A DNA stretch of 61,376 bases from Bacillus salacetis (GTDB taxonomy: Bacteria; Bacillota; Bacilli; Bacillales; Bacillaceae_B). The notes under the pieces were generated by a model. The model worked only from the letters and a program-made list of their open reading frames with translations. It was not told the DNA's origin and searched no databases. This document shows, one piece after another, positions 43,262-52,323 of the stretch. Within the stretch, counting starts at the first letter, position 1; the number at the start of each line of letters is the position of its first letter. The stretch spans positions 1 through 61,376 of the forward strand of contig NZ_QXIR01000028.1 in assembly GCF_003581585.1 (NCBI RefSeq), in the 5' to 3' direction. Position numbers and translations under genes: made by a program.

Positions 43262-43287
43262 TGAAAAAACCCGATTTTCAACGGGTT
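43262..43287 (-). terminator. Terminator or attenuator between secE and nusG
   Basis: AACCCG (43268-43273) pairs with CGGGTT (43282-43287); on the minus strand TTTTTT follows. No good promoter lies between it and nusG, so partial read-through is expected. Confidence 0.75.
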
Positions 43288-43398
43288 CCTAGAAGTTTTG
43301 CGCTATTAAATGTCATTATACCATGAATTGTCTCTCTATATACAATGCATTCTGTATTTCTCTATTATTGTTAAAAACCAGTATAATACCAAAAGGCT

Positions 43399-43575
43399 TT
43401 ATCTGCCAGGAATAAGACGGATAAGTTCAGAAATCCCCAAGTCGATGACTGTAAAGAAAAGGGCTACAAAAATAACAGTGGAAATGACAGTGATTGTATA
43501 ACGAGTAAGCTCTTTGCGCTTCGGCCAGCTTACCTTTTTCATCTCTGATGAGACATTGCTAAAGAATTTGAACAT
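43399..43575 (-). CDS. secE: Preprotein translocase subunit SecE
   Basis: SecE clamps SecY in the Sec channel. Reading the minus strand gives 58 residues, starting MFKFFSNVSSEMKKVSWPKR and ending ELIRLIPGR. It has the conserved amphipathic KVSWPKRKEL segment and one membrane helix (about 27-49), the short single-span form found in Bacillus. GGAGG precedes the ATG at 43573-43575. It sits upstream of nusG as usual, but a repeat element separates it from rpmG. Confidence 0.97.
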   Translation of the reverse strand: MFKFFSNVSSEMKKVSWPKRKELTRYTITVISTVIFVALFFTVIDLGISELIRLIPGR

Positions 43576-43626
43576 CTGTTGTTACCTCCAACTTGTATAT
43601 ATCACCGGGCGTTAATCTTATTCAAG

Positions 43627-43770
43627 CCCCGGCAGCCGGCTCCTGGCAGATTTCGGTCTTCTTCCTTTGCGGGAAGTCAACACCGGCTCAAGTTCCTTGG
43701 CCGTGTTTCCTTTATCCCGGGCAGGAGATCCCAATCTGTTCGGCGCTGTCCGGCCGCTGGCGCTTTCTAT
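43627..43770. repeat. Dispersed intergenic element, copy B (core only)
   Basis: The sequence GGCAGATTTCGGTCTTCTTC, then GTGTTTCCTTTATC, CAATCTGT and a CGGCGCTG...GGCCGCTGGCGCTTT end corresponds to the core of copies A and C. The outer inverted arms are missing or too diverged to see. It fills the space between rpmG and secE and ends one base before the rpmG stop codon. Confidence 0.7.
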
Positions 43771-43771
43771 T

Positions 43772-43921
43772 CTACTTTGTTTCTTTATGGAGCGTGTGGG
43801 CATTGCATGTACTGCAAAACTTCTTTAACTCTAATCTATTCTTCTTGCCGCTTCTGTCATTCGGAGCGGTATAGTTGCGGGAACCACATTCATTGCAAGC
43901 CAAAACGACCTTGCTGCTCAT
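43772..43921 (-). CDS. rpmG: 50S ribosomal protein L33
   Basis: A small 50S protein near the E site. The minus strand codes 49 residues, MSSKVVLACNECG through HTLHKETK. Four cysteines (C9, C12, C36, C39) form the zinc ribbon, so it is the zinc-containing form. It is preceded by GCAGGTG and a promoter and is followed at once by repeat copy B. The order sigH-rpmG-secE-nusG is the Bacillus one. Confidence 0.96.
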   Translation of the reverse strand: MSSKVVLACNECGSRNYTAPNDRSGKKNRLELKKFCSTCNAHTLHKETK

Positions 43922-43960
43922 AAATTTCACCTGCTGTTTTATACTAATTAAGTCCTATCC

Positions 43961-43989
43961 AAAATAACATGGCGGTGTTTTTGTGTCAA
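43961..43989 (-). promoter_or_regulatory. Sigma-A promoter of rpmG-secE
   Basis: A perfect -35 TTGACA (43984-43989) and -10 TATTTT (43961-43966), spacer 17 bp, located 16 bp after the sigH stop. Confidence 0.65.
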
Positions 43990-44005
43990 TATAGTCCCGT
44001 AAGTC

Positions 44006-44659
44006 CTACAGTGTGATTTCCCTTACTTCCAGATACCTTTCGAGCTTGCGTTTGACCCTCTGCAGAGCATTGTCTATCGATTTCACATGGCGGTTCAATT
44101 CTTCTGAAATCTCCTGATAGGATTGGCCGTCAAGGTAAAGTGATAAGACCTTCCTCTCCAGGTCGCTCAGGAGTTCTGCCATCTTATCTTCCATACTGTC
44201 AAACTCTTCCCTGTTGATGATCAGCTCTTCCGGATTCGTGATTTTCGCCCCGGTTATGACATCCAGCAGAGTCCTGTCAGATTCTTCATCGTAGATGGGT
44301 TTGTCCAATGACACATAAGAATTCAATGGGATATGCTTTTGGCGTGTCGCTGTCTTGATTGCTGTGATGATCTGCCTGGTTATGCACAGTTCGGCAAATG
44401 CTTTGAAAGAAGTCAGCTTGTCCTCTTTATAGTCACGTATGGCTTTGTACAGGCCGATCATGCCTTCCTGTACAATATCTTCCTTATCTGCACCAATCAG
44501 AAAATAAGATCTCGCCTTCGCTCTCACAAAATTCCGATATTTTTTAATAAGAAAATCCAGCGCTTCACTTTCTCCCTGGTGAACCATTTCAATCACGGCT
44601 TCGTCGTCCATCGTCTCTAGTAGAGCTTTCAGTTCTCCTGTGCTGCTGTGAATGTCCAC
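44006..44659 (-). CDS. sigH: RNA polymerase sigma factor SigH (Spo0H)
   Basis: Sigma-H directs transition-state and early sporulation genes. The protein is a sigma-70 family member with region 2 (ARSYFLIGADKEDIVQEGMIGL), the short region 3 and region 4 (SYQEISEELNRHVKSIDNAL). I prefer the GTG at 44657-44659, six bases after GGAGG, giving 217 residues; an ATG two codons earlier directly abuts the site. A promoter lies upstream, next to the rae1 stop. Confidence 0.96.
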   Translation of the reverse strand: MDIHSSTGELKALLETMDDEAVIEMVHQGESEALDFLIKKYRNFVRAKARSYFLIGADKEDIVQEGMIGLYKAIRDYKEDKLTSFKAFAELCITRQIITAIKTATRQKHIPLNSYVSLDKPIYDEESDRTLLDVITGAKITNPEELIINREEFDSMEDKMAELLSDLERKVLSLYLDGQSYQEISEELNRHVKSIDNALQRVKRKLERYLEVREITL

Positions 44660-44694
44660 ACACATCCTCCTCGCGCAAACAATAGATAGACAAT

Positions 44695-44724
44695 ATTATA
44701 CAGCACTGTTTTTGTAAGCGTCAA
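44695..44724 (-). promoter_or_regulatory. Sigma-A promoter of sigH
   Basis: -35 TTGACG (44719-44724) and a perfect -10 TATAAT (44695-44700), spacer 18 bp, starting a few bases past the rae1 stop. In B. subtilis sigH is sigma-A dependent and repressed by AbrB; AbrB sites cannot be recognised by eye. Confidence 0.75.
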
Positions 44725-44728
44725 CAGG

Positions 44729-45238
44729 TCATTGCTCTCCTCTGCGCCATTTTTCAAAAATTTCTGCCACTTCTTCCGTGAGGGTGATCTTTGATGAAGG
44801 CTTTCTCTCCGCTGTTTTTTTAACATTCTTTTCAATTTTTTTCTGGATGGACTGCCACTCATTAAAAAGTTCACGCGCTGATTTTCTCAGCGCCCCCTGC
44901 CCGAAAATCGCCCACTGTTCCGTGAAGTCGGAGGTAGCAACATGGATTTGTGTTTTAATATTATTCAACTCGATCGCCAGCTTCTCGATTCTTTCGTCAG
45001 CCGTCTCGTTTTCTCTTGTATAAAACACATCCACTTTGTAGTTTTTGTATTTTCTTTCAATCCCTGTTACATAATGGGCATCGAAGATAACGATGACCCT
45101 GTAACCGGTGTATCCCTGATACTCAGCCATACATTCCACCAGGCGGTCCCTGGCTGCAGCAAGGTCTTTGTTCTTCAATTCCCTAAGCTCCGGCCAGGCC
45201 CCGATTATGTTGTAGCCGTCGACGAGTAGAATGTTCAT
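44729..45238 (-). CDS. rae1: Ribosome-dependent mRNA endonuclease Rae1 (YacP), NYN domain
   Basis: Rae1 cuts certain mRNAs inside the ribosomal A site in B. subtilis. The 169-residue NYN/PIN-like protein opens with ILLVDGYNIIGAWPEL, whose Asp7 and Asn10 belong to the acidic active site, followed by VIVIFDAHYV and VATSDFTEQW. The C-terminal third is charged and helical. It lies three bases after rlmB and before sigH. Confidence 0.93.
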   Translation of the reverse strand: MNILLVDGYNIIGAWPELRELKNKDLAAARDRLVECMAEYQGYTGYRVIVIFDAHYVTGIERKYKNYKVDVFYTRENETADERIEKLAIELNNIKTQIHVATSDFTEQWAIFGQGALRKSARELFNEWQSIQKKIEKNVKKTAERKPSSKITLTEEVAEIFEKWRRGEQ

Positions 45239-45241
45239 TTT

Positions 45242-45985
45242 CTACTCCCCTAAAGGATGGCGTTTGCGGTATACCTCATACATCAGAATGCTGGCTGCGA
45301 CAGATGCATTCAATGATGTCACATGTCCCACCATAGGCATCTTAATAAGAAAATCACATTTATCCCTTATTAAACGGCCGATTCCTTTTCCTTCACTGCC
45401 GATGACAAGGCATATCGGCAAAGTTCCATCCAGCCTTCGGTAATCATCCGCACCTTTCGCATCTGTTCCCGCTACCCACAGGCCTCTATCCTTCAGCTCA
45501 TCGATAGTTTGGGCCAGGTTGGTGACCCGCGCTACAGGGATATGTTCAATCGCTCCCGTCGATGCTTTTGCGACGGTAGCTGTAAGTCCCACCGCTCTTC
45601 TCTTCGGAATAATGATTCCATGAACACCTGATGCATCTGCCGTCCTCATGATCGACCCAAGATTATGAGGATCTTCAAGTTCATCCAGCATCAGGAAGAA
45701 TGGTGTTTCACCCTTTTGTTCTGCTCTCGCATACAGCTCGTCCATCTCTGCATATTGATAAGCTGCAACGGATGCTACAACCCCTTGATGGTTCTCCTTT
45801 ACCATTCCTTCAATCTTCTGCTTTGGCACAAATTGGATCAGGACTTTCTTTTCTTTAGCCAGCTTTGTGATCTGTGTCATCGCCCCTTTTTGTGATCCTT
45901 CGGCAATCCAGATTTTGTTTATGTCACGGCCTGATTTCAATGCTTCTATGACAGGGTTCTTCCCTGCAATAAATTCACTATCCAT
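45242..45985 (-). CDS. rlmB: 23S rRNA 2'-O-methyltransferase RlmB (TrmH/SpoU family)
   Basis: Methylates the ribose of a guanosine (2251 in E. coli numbering) in the 23S P-loop region. It has the substrate-binding N-terminal domain and the SPOUT knot motifs NLGSIMRTADA, VIGSEGKGIGRL and LNASVAASILMYE. The second of two adjacent ATG codons (45983-45985) is six bases after GGAGG and overlaps the mrnC stop as TGATG; 247 residues. Confidence 0.95.
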   Translation of the reverse strand: MDSEFIAGKNPVIEALKSGRDINKIWIAEGSQKGAMTQITKLAKEKKVLIQFVPKQKIEGMVKENHQGVVASVAAYQYAEMDELYARAEQKGETPFFLMLDELEDPHNLGSIMRTADASGVHGIIIPKRRAVGLTATVAKASTGAIEHIPVARVTNLAQTIDELKDRGLWVAGTDAKGADDYRRLDGTLPICLVIGSEGKGIGRLIRDKCDFLIKMPMVGHVTSLNASVAASILMYEVYRKRHPLGE

Positions 45986-46410
45986 CATGATCCTCCTTTC
46001 TCAGTGTTCCTATTGTTTTCCAGAGTTTTCTGTATCAGTTCTTCCAGCCGGTCTTTTCGGTTTTGTAAAAACAAATAACCAATCAAGGCTTCAAAAGCTG
46101 TACTGTACCGGTAAGTCTGTACGTCGGTGTTCTTGGGGATGGTCCCGGATTTGGCATTGCGCCCTCTCCGGACGACCGCCATCTCTTCTTCTGAAAGTAT
46201 TTCAAGATCCGTTATTTCCTTGAGTGCAGCTGCCTGCGCCTTGGCAGAAACATAGCCAGTGGCTGCCCGGTGGAGCTGATTGGGTTTCACCCTGCCTGAC
46301 TGGAGCAGGAATTGCCGTACATAAGTTTCATATACGGCATCCCCCATATAGGCAAGAGCAAGGGCATTCATTTGTTTTGCATCTATTTTTTCATTTTGCT
46401 GATATAACAT
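45985..46410 (-). CDS. mrnC: Mini-ribonuclease III
   Basis: Mini-III matures 23S rRNA ends in Bacillus. It is an RNase III catalytic domain without the dsRNA-binding domain (141 residues). The signature [16 protein letters not shown] contains the active-site Asp and Glu; [14 protein letters not shown] contains the second set. It follows cysS with its binding site GAGGG inside the cysS end. Confidence 0.95.
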   Translation of the reverse strand: MLYQQNEKIDAKQMNALALAYMGDAVYETYVRQFLLQSGRVKPNQLHRAATGYVSAKAQAAALKEITDLEILSEEEMAVVRRGRNAKSGTIPKNTDVQTYRYSTAFEALIGYLFLQNRKDRLEELIQKTLENNRNTEKGGS

Positions 46411-46412
46411 GA

Positions 46413-47810
46413 TTACCCTCTTTTCCAGCGAGTTCCTTGAGCAGTATCTTCAAGTATTATATTCATATCTTTCAACTTGTCCCGCAGTTCATCCGCAAGC
46501 TGGAAGTTTCGATCTTTCCTTGCCTGGATTCGCTGGGTGATCATTTCTTCAATCTCTTCATCAAGCAAACCGGTTTCTTCAAGCTTTAGTCCCAGCACTT
46601 CGAAGAACTCCTGGAAATGTTTCATGAATTCATCAATTACAGCAGCTGAAGTGTTCTTTTCCATGAGGTAATAGTTTGCCTGTCTGGAAAGCTCGAATAA
46701 AACGGAAATACCATTGGCTGTATTAAAATCATCATCCATTTCAGTGATGAACTGTTCTTTCAGTGAAGAAATTTTGTCCATCCATCCTTGATTATCATCA
46801 GTCAGCCCCGCTGATGCATCCCTTCTGTGCTTAAGGTTTTCATAAGATGTCTTCAGGCGGTCAAGCCCTGTCTTGGCATTCTCCAGCAGGTCAAGATTGT
46901 AGTTGATCGGGTGGCGGTAATGGACTGATAACATGAAAAACCTAAGGACCTGCGGATCCTGTTCTTTAATGATGTCATGGACAAGAACAAAGTTCCCAAG
47001 TGACTTGGACATCTTTTCGTTGTCGATGTTGATGTAGCCATTGTGCATCCAGTAGCGTGCAAAAGTCTGGTTATTCAAGGCCTCTGACTGGGCAATTTCG
47101 TTTTCGTGATGGGGGAAAGCCAAGTCCTGCCCGCCTGCATGGATGTCGATCGTTTCTCCAAGATACTTCTTGGCCATGGCTGAGCACTCGATATGCCAGC
47201 CCGGACGACCCTGGCCCCAAGGACTTTCCCAGAAAATTTCTCCTTCTTTCGCTGCTTTCCATAGCACGAAGTCCAGCGGGTCTTCCTTTTTGTCTCCCGC
47301 CTCGATCCTGGCTCCGACTTTCAACTCATCAATGGATTGATGGGATAGTTTTCCGTAGCCTTCAAATTTTCTGGTCCGGTAATAGACATCGCCTTTAGAT
47401 TCATAAGCATACCCTTTGTCAATCAATGCCTGGATGAAATCAATGATGATGTCCATGTTTTCTGTTACCCGGGGATGGACATCCGCTTTTTGGCATCCAA
47501 GGGCACCCGTGTCTTCATGATAGGCAGCAATGAAGCGCTCGGCAATGGTTGGCACATCTTCGCCTAATTCGTTTGCAGCCTTGATCAGCTTGTCATCCAC
47601 ATCCGTGAAATTTGATACAAAGTTGACATCCCAGCCTCGATATTCGAAATAACGGCGGACCGTATCAAAGACGATAGCCGGACGGGCATTCCCTATATGG
47701 ATATAATTGTATACCGTCGGACCGCAGACGTACATCTTTACCTTTCCTTCTTCAAGCGGTTTGAATTCCTCTTTTTTCCTTGTGAGTGTGTTGTAGATTT
47801 TAATGGCCAT
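46413..47810 (-). CDS. cysS: Cysteinyl-tRNA synthetase
   Basis: Charges tRNA-Cys. The class I enzyme has zinc ligand Cys29, HIGN (38-41), and KMSKS (about 266-270), and 465 residues, equal to the usual length within a few. It overlaps cysE by 11 bp and shares its T-box control, so both cysteine synthesis and charging respond to uncharged tRNA-Cys. Confidence 0.97.
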   Translation of the reverse strand: MAIKIYNTLTRKKEEFKPLEEGKVKMYVCGPTVYNYIHIGNARPAIVFDTVRRYFEYRGWDVNFVSNFTDVDDKLIKAANELGEDVPTIAERFIAAYHEDTGALGCQKADVHPRVTENMDIIIDFIQALIDKGYAYESKGDVYYRTRKFEGYGKLSHQSIDELKVGARIEAGDKKEDPLDFVLWKAAKEGEIFWESPWGQGRPGWHIECSAMAKKYLGETIDIHAGGQDLAFPHHENEIAQSEALNNQTFARYWMHNGYINIDNEKMSKSLGNFVLVHDIIKEQDPQVLRFFMLSVHYRHPINYNLDLLENAKTGLDRLKTSYENLKHRRDASAGLTDDNQGWMDKISSLKEQFITEMDDDFNTANGISVLFELSRQANYYLMEKNTSAAVIDEFMKHFQEFFEVLGLKLEETGLLDEEIEEMITQRIQARKDRNFQLADELRDKLKDMNIILEDTAQGTRWKRG

Positions 47811-48465
47811 TTTGCCGGGATTCCCCTTTCTGTTGCGCTTCTGTGAGCATTTTTTTCAATACAAGTATCTGATTTTCCAGATCGTTGCACCGGTCTGCCA
47901 CTGGATCCGGGAGATCGGTATGATTGAAATCTTTCCCTTTTACTTTCACGCCGTCCTTTATGACGACCCTGCCCGGAATGCCGACCACTGTTGAATTTGG
48001 AGGCACATCCTTCAGAACCACCGAACCTGCACCTACCTTAGAATTTTCTCCAACTATGATGGAACCCAGTACTTTGGCACCTGTTGCCACAAGGGCGTTG
48101 TCCTGGATGGTCGGGTGCCGTTTGCCTTTTTCCTTCCCCGTCCCGCCAAGGGTGACTCCTTGGAAGATGGTTACATTGTCACCGATCTCACAGGTCTCGC
48201 CGATGACGACACCCATCCCATGATCGATGAAGAAGCGGCTGCCGATCACAGCTCCCGGATGAATTTCCACTCCGGTAAAAAAGCGGCTTATCTGGGAGAT
48301 CACTCTCGCGATGAAGTAAAATTTCCGTTTATAAAATGCGTGGGCCAGCCTGTGGGCCCATATTGCATGCAGTCCTGAATAAGTCAAGATGACCTCCAGG
48401 GCGTTTCGGGCCGCCGGATCCTGATCGAATACGGTCTGTATATCTTCTCTTAGATGCTTGAACAA
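47800..48465 (-). CDS. cysE: Serine O-acetyltransferase
   Basis: Makes O-acetylserine, the precursor of cysteine. It has a helical N-terminal domain and a left-handed beta-helix with [11 protein letters not shown] (catalytic His and neighbours) and [14 protein letters not shown]. The TTG at 48463-48465, eight bases after AAGGAGGG, gives 221 residues, near the B. subtilis 217; an upstream ATG would lie before the binding site. Transcription is T-box controlled. Confidence 0.95.
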   Translation of the reverse strand: MFKHLREDIQTVFDQDPAARNALEVILTYSGLHAIWAHRLAHAFYKRKFYFIARVISQISRFFTGVEIHPGAVIGSRFFIDHGMGVVIGETCEIGDNVTIFQGVTLGGTGKEKGKRHPTIQDNALVATGAKVLGSIIVGENSKVGAGSVVLKDVPPNSTVVGIPGRVVIKDGVKVKGKDFNHTDLPDPVADRCNDLENQILVLKKMLTEAQQKGESRQNGH

Positions 48466-48880
48466 TTGAATCTCCCTCCTTTCTTTTATCCCTTTTTTCA
48501 AAACAGGAGTATAAACTGGCTATTTCCAAAATTAATTACTTAGAAGGTAATTTTTTAGCTGTTATTAAAGACTTTCCTAAATAAAAACAATTTTCTTGAA
48601 AGAGGTATGCGTGTTATTACGTAAGTTGATTGGAGCGAAGGTGTGCGATCTCCTGCGGGACTAGCGGGACTCATCCAGTTCCAGCAGCCAGCACCTAGCA
48701 GATTTCGGTCTCTCTTCTTGCGATAAGTAACCTCAACTCACTTAGTTCGTTGTGTTTCCTTTATCACATCTGAGAGTCCTCCAATCTGTACGGTGCTAAA
48801 CGGCTGCTTCCGCTTTTTAGTTCAACGCCCGCCCCGCGGAGTCGCACACCTGGAGCGAAAATCAACTATACTTTTTCAAA
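48466..48880. other. Interval between cysE and its T-box
   Basis: About 400 bp separate the T-box terminator from the cysE start, much longer than usual. Most of it is dispersed element copy C (listed separately). The remainder is AT-rich leader. Since the element is inside the presumed cysE transcript, it is probably transcribed in its antisense orientation. Confidence 0.6.
48625..48866. repeat. Dispersed intergenic element, copy C (compact)
   Basis: A 242-bp element with arms GTTGATTGGAGCGAAGGTGTGCGA at the left (first 18 bases conserved) and TCGCACACCTGGAGCGAAAATCAAC at the right, which are imperfect inverted copies. CTCCTGCGGG faces CCCCGCGGAG. The core contains GCAGATTTCGGTCTCTC, GTGTTTCCTTTATC and CCTCCAATCTGTACGG. 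It is the simplest complete copy in the window. Confidence 0.8.
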
Positions 48881-48883
48881 AAC

Positions 48884-49145
48884 AAAAAAACGCCTCTGTC
48901 CATAGACAGAGACGCTTTAGGCGCGGTTCCACTCTGTTTGGGCAAAACAATAATCGTTTTTCCCCAACTTCAATCCCCAGTAACGGAAGGAAACCGCCTT
49001 TACATACTATTTTCAATAAAGGACTCCGAGGTGCATTTCAAGAAACGAGAGGCTTAAACCACTTTCAGCCGGTGATGGTTCTCTCTGAAAAGCTTCGCTT
49101 CATTACTTCTCCTCTTCAACACTTTTGCTTATTCGTTTTTAATAC
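48884..49145 (-). ncRNA. Cysteine T-box riboswitch of cysE-cysS
   Basis: The minus strand carries the T-box core AGAGTGGAACCGCG (48922-48935) followed by a terminator stem GCGTCTCTGTC/GACAGAGGCG and seven T residues (48884-48917). Upstream, a TGC specifier candidate (Cys) lies at 49033-49035 in GAAATGCACC, within the stem I region. An uncharged tRNA-Cys would favour antitermination. The cysES T-box is known from B. subtilis. Confidence 0.93.
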
Positions 49146-49149
49146 TTTT

Positions 49150-49178
49150 AATATATTACAATCTCGCGCAAATGTTAA
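49150..49178 (-). promoter_or_regulatory. Promoter of the T-box-cysE-cysS unit
   Basis: -35 TTAACA (49173-49178) and -10 TATATT (49150-49155), spacer 17 bp. The -35 overlaps the last gltX codon and its stop. Confidence 0.65.
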
Positions 49179-50632
49179 CCCAAAAGACTCTCAATCCGAT
49201 GTTTTACTTTATCTTTCCCTAAAAGCTCGATTGCATTCGGAAGCTCAGGTCCATGTGTTTGGCCGGTAACTGCTGCGCGGATCGGCATGAAAAGCTTCTT
49301 CCCTTTATGTCCCGTGGACTTTTGGACAGCTTTGATTGATTTTTTGATTCCTGCCGCTTCATACTCTTCAAGCTGATCGATTTCCTGAACAAAAGCTCTT
49401 AAAACTTCCGGCACCTGCTCTTCAGCAAGGACTTCTTTTGCTTCTTCTTCATACTCGATATCCTTCTTGAAGAACATTTCTGAAAGCTCAACGATTTCTG
49501 CACCAAAGCTCATTTGCTCCTGGTACAGGGCAATCAATTTCATTGCCCACTCTCTTTCTTCTTCTGAAGGATTTTCGCTGACTTTACCGGCCTTCACCAA
49601 ATGCGGAAGCGCCAATGAAGCAACCTCTTCAAGATCAAGGTTTTTCATATACTGGTTGTTGACCCAGAGAAGCTTCTGCTTATCGAATACTGCCGGTGAT
49701 TTAGATAAGCGTTCAGGGTCAAAGATGTCTATGAACTGCTCTTTGCTGAACAGCTCCTCTTCCCCTTTTGGAGACCAGCCCAGTAAGGCGATGAAATTGA
49801 ATAATGCTTCAGGCAGGTATCCAAGCTCTTCGTACTGCTCGATGAACTGAATGATGGTTTCGTCACGCTTGCTGAGCTTTTTGCGGTTCTCGTTTACGAT
49901 CAATGTCATGTGTCCGTATACCGGTGCTTCCCATCCAAATGCTTCAAAAATCATCAGCTGCTTCGGAGTGTTGGAGATATGGTCATCTCCCCGGAGGACA
50001 TGGGTGATTTTCATTAGATAATCATCGACCGCCACAGCAAAGTTGTAGGTAGGAATTCCATTTTTCTTTACGATTACAAAATCGCCGATCCCATCAGATT
50101 CAAAAGAAACATCATCCTTCACGATGTCATCGAATTTATACACTTTGCCTGCCGGCACCTTAAAGCGGATGCTCGGCTGGCGGCCTTCAGCTGCGAGCTT
50201 CTCCTGCTCTTCCTTGGAAAGGTTCGCACACTTCCCGGAATATCTCGGCATTTCGCCTCTCGCCTGCTGTGCTTCACGCTCAGCTTCAAGTTCCTCTTCA
50301 GTACAGTAGCATTTGTAAGCAAGGCCTTTATCTAAAAGCTCCTGGTAGTACTTGCTGTAAATATGATTTCTTTCTGATTGGCGGTATGGTCCATACTCGC
50401 CGCCTTTATCAACACTTTCATCCCAGTCGATGCCTAGCCATTGCAAATATTTCAGCTGGCTTTCTTCGCCGCCTTCAATATTTCTTTTCTCGTCTGTGTC
50501 TTCCACCCTGATAATGAATTTCCCGCCGGTGCTGCGGGCATAAAGGTAGTTAAAAAGCGCTGTTCTGGCATTGCCGATATGTAAATGTCCAGTCGGACTT
50601 GGAGCATAACGCACTCTGATTTCGTTTGTCAT
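49175..50632 (-). CDS. gltX: Glutamyl-tRNA synthetase (non-discriminating in Bacillus)
   Basis: Charges tRNA-Glu and, in Bacillus, also mischarges tRNA-Gln for the amidotransferase route. The class I enzyme has HIGN (18-21) and KLSKR (about residue 255), with a CYC...C-type zinc region near 106-140 and 485 residues. ATG 50630-50632 follows GAGGAGGAAAAG. It is preceded by repeat copy D. Confidence 0.97.
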   Translation of the reverse strand: MTNEIRVRYAPSPTGHLHIGNARTALFNYLYARSTGGKFIIRVEDTDEKRNIEGGEESQLKYLQWLGIDWDESVDKGGEYGPYRQSERNHIYSKYYQELLDKGLAYKCYCTEEELEAEREAQQARGEMPRYSGKCANLSKEEQEKLAAEGRQPSIRFKVPAGKVYKFDDIVKDDVSFESDGIGDFVIVKKNGIPTYNFAVAVDDYLMKITHVLRGDDHISNTPKQLMIFEAFGWEAPVYGHMTLIVNENRKKLSKRDETIIQFIEQYEELGYLPEALFNFIALLGWSPKGEEELFSKEQFIDIFDPERLSKSPAVFDKQKLLWVNNQYMKNLDLEEVASLALPHLVKAGKVSENPSEEEREWAMKLIALYQEQMSFGAEIVELSEMFFKKDIEYEEEAKEVLAEEQVPEVLRAFVQEIDQLEEYEAAGIKKSIKAVQKSTGHKGKKLFMPIRAAVTGQTHGPELPNAIELLGKDKVKHRIESLLG

Positions 50633-50735
50633 GAGTCTTTTCCTCCTCGATTCTCAGTATCTCTGCAATATTTTATCACCGTTGGGTGCATGAATAAAGC
50701 TATATTGTCGTTCTGAAGATGCCTTTTTTAAAAAA

Positions 50736-50898
50736 GTTGGTGATTTCCGCTTCAGGTGTTCAACTCCGCGGTGCGGGCGGTGAGCCTCTTCAACTGCGCT
50801 TGCGTGGTCTCACCTTTCAAAAATGGAAGCGGCCGCTGGAGCTGGATGAGTCCCGCTAATCCAGCAGGAGTTGCACACCTTCCGCTCCATTCACCAGC
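50736..50898. repeat. Dispersed intergenic element, copy D (short)
   Basis: Arms GTTGGTGATTTCCGCTTCAG and its partner ending CCGCTCCATTCACCAGC are imperfect inverted repeats, with GGTGTTCAACTCC facing GGAGTTGCACACC. The inside (GTCTCACCTTTC, GGCCGCTGGAGCTGG, GTCCCGCTAATCC) matches part of copy A in reverse orientation and lacks the AGCAGATTTCGG core. Confidence 0.72.
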
Positions 50899-51030
50899 GT
50901 AAACAATACAGATTTGAATCTTTAAAGCAGGAGCATTATAGAAATCTTATATTATTTGGATAGGGGATTATCTTGACAGATCGTAATATAACCTAGTCCT
51001 GTTATACCTATCACTACTGTCTCATTGTAA
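50899..51030. other. Interval between ispF and repeat copy D
   Basis: AT-rich, no gene. TATAAC/GTTATA (about 50990-51006) is a small inverted repeat; no T-run follows, so I do not call a terminator for ispF. A clear gltX promoter is not seen here, nor in 50633-50735, where TGATAAAAT (about 50674-50682, minus strand) could be an extended -10. Confidence 0.35.
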
Positions 51031-51513
51031 TTAGTTAGATTTCTTAACAACCAACACGGCTGCCTGCGCTGCGATTCCTTCCCCGCGCCCGGTGAAGCCC
51101 AGTTTTTCAGATGTGGTTGCTTTTACATTCACCTGTGAAATGTCTGCTTCAAGCAGTTCCGCGATTCTTTCTCTCATTTGGGAGATATAAGGGGCCATTT
51201 TTGGCATTTGTGCAATGATGGTGCAATCGATATTCGCCAGTTCATAGCCTTCCTCTTTTACCAGATTCCAAACATGACTCAACAGCTTTCCTGAGTCTGC
51301 GTCCTTGAATTCCGGGTCGGTATCAGGGAAATGCTTCCCGATATCGCCTGCAGCTATCGCTCCTAAACAAGCGTCCGCAATGGTATGTAAAAGCACATCT
51401 GCATCAGAGTGGCCAAGCAGGCCCTTTTCATAAGGAATGGTGATCCCCCCGATGATCAACGGCCTCCCTTCCGTCAATTGATGAACATCAAATCCTTGTC
51501 CGATCCTGAACAT
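51031..51513 (-). CDS. ispF: 2-C-methyl-D-erythritol 2,4-cyclodiphosphate synthase
   Basis: Fifth enzyme of the MEP isoprenoid pathway, a zinc-dependent trimer. Metal ligands D9 and H11 lie in FDVHQ, and [10 protein letters not shown] holds the next; the [15 protein letters not shown] loop is intact. I chose ATG 51511-51513, seven bases after AGGAAG, giving 160 residues; earlier ATG codons overlap the site. It follows ispD by 20 bp. Confidence 0.96.
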   Translation of the reverse strand: MFRIGQGFDVHQLTEGRPLIIGGITIPYEKGLLGHSDADVLLHTIADACLGAIAAGDIGKHFPDTDPEFKDADSGKLLSHVWNLVKEEGYELANIDCTIIAQMPKMAPYISQMRERIAELLEADISQVNVKATTSEKLGFTGRGEGIAAQAAVLVVKKSN

Positions 51514-51533
51514 GATCATACTTCCTTTCAGCA

Positions 51534-52220
51534 CTATATTTGCCTTCTCTTTGCGAGGATCGCCTCTGCAAAGTATAAATCCTCCGGCGTTGTTATCTTA
51601 ATATTATCATAGTCACTCTCAACAATTCCGACTTCCTCACCCAGACGCTCCACAAGCGAGGCATCATCAGTACCTGTGAAGCCTTCCCGTTCAGCTCTCT
51701 GGTGGGCTTCCGTGAGAAGTCCGATCCGAAAAGCCTGCGGGGTCTGCACCTGCCATAAGCTTGACCGTTCGATGGTTTCCTGGACAATGCCGCCTGCCGC
51801 TTTCTTGATCGTATCTTTGACAGGCGCAGCTGCGATGGCTGCTCCTCTTGTTTCAGCTCCCTTCACCAGTTCCTTAATGGTGGATTGCGCGATGAAAGGC
51901 CGTGCGCCATCATGCACAAGGATCATCTCTGCGTCCTGAACGGACTTCAATGCATTATATACACTATCCTGCCGCTCTTTACCTCCAATTACCATTCTCT
52001 TGATCTTTGACAGTTTATGCTTTTCAGCCAGCTTTTCAAGCGTTTCTTTATCATCCTCGTGTATAGCAAGAATGATCCCTTCGCATTCAGGATCGTTCTC
52101 AAATACGTCTAATGTATGAAAAAGGATGGGACGGCCGTCAAGCTCGAGCAGCAGCTTATTTTTCCCGGCTTTCATTCGCTTCCCCTGTCCTGCTGCCGGG
52201 ATGATCACCTGGTATTTCAT
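51534..52220 (-). CDS. ispD: 2-C-methyl-D-erythritol 4-phosphate cytidylyltransferase
   Basis: Third enzyme of the MEP pathway, joining CTP to methylerythritol phosphate. The nucleotide-binding loop is PAAGQGKRM (9-17); [15 protein letters not shown] and the KITTPEDL end are all present. The ATG at 52218-52220, after AGGAG, gives 228 residues; an upstream in-frame ATG would run through the terminator hairpin. Confidence 0.96.
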   Translation of the reverse strand: MKYQVIIPAAGQGKRMKAGKNKLLLELDGRPILFHTLDVFENDPECEGIILAIHEDDKETLEKLAEKHKLSKIKRMVIGGKERQDSVYNALKSVQDAEMILVHDGARPFIAQSTIKELVKGAETRGAAIAAAPVKDTIKKAAGGIVQETIERSSLWQVQTPQAFRIGLLTEAHQRAEREGFTGTDDASLVERLGEEVGIVESDYDNIKITTPEDLYFAEAILAKRRQI

Positions 52221-52249
52221 ATGCAAACTCCTATCTCCCTCAGACTGAT

Positions 52250-52295
52250 AAAAAGGCGGTGACAGAACTCCTTTCAGAGTCCATTCGCCACCGCC
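52250..52295 (-). terminator. Terminator between yacL and ispD
   Basis: GGCGGTG (52255-52261) pairs with CACCGCC (52289-52295) and an inner GAACTCC/GGACTC helix extends the stem; on the minus strand TTTTT follows. It lies 28 bp after the yacL stop and 30 bp before ispD, inside what is usually a continuous operon. Confidence 0.85.
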
Positions 52296-52323
52296 GGTTT
52301 TTACCATGCTGTTAGTTTAACAA

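Noticed and set aside
43579..43923. Plus-strand frames of 93-114 codons opposite rpmG and repeat B
   Set aside because: They are antisense to the well supported L33 gene and to the repeat, with no binding site.
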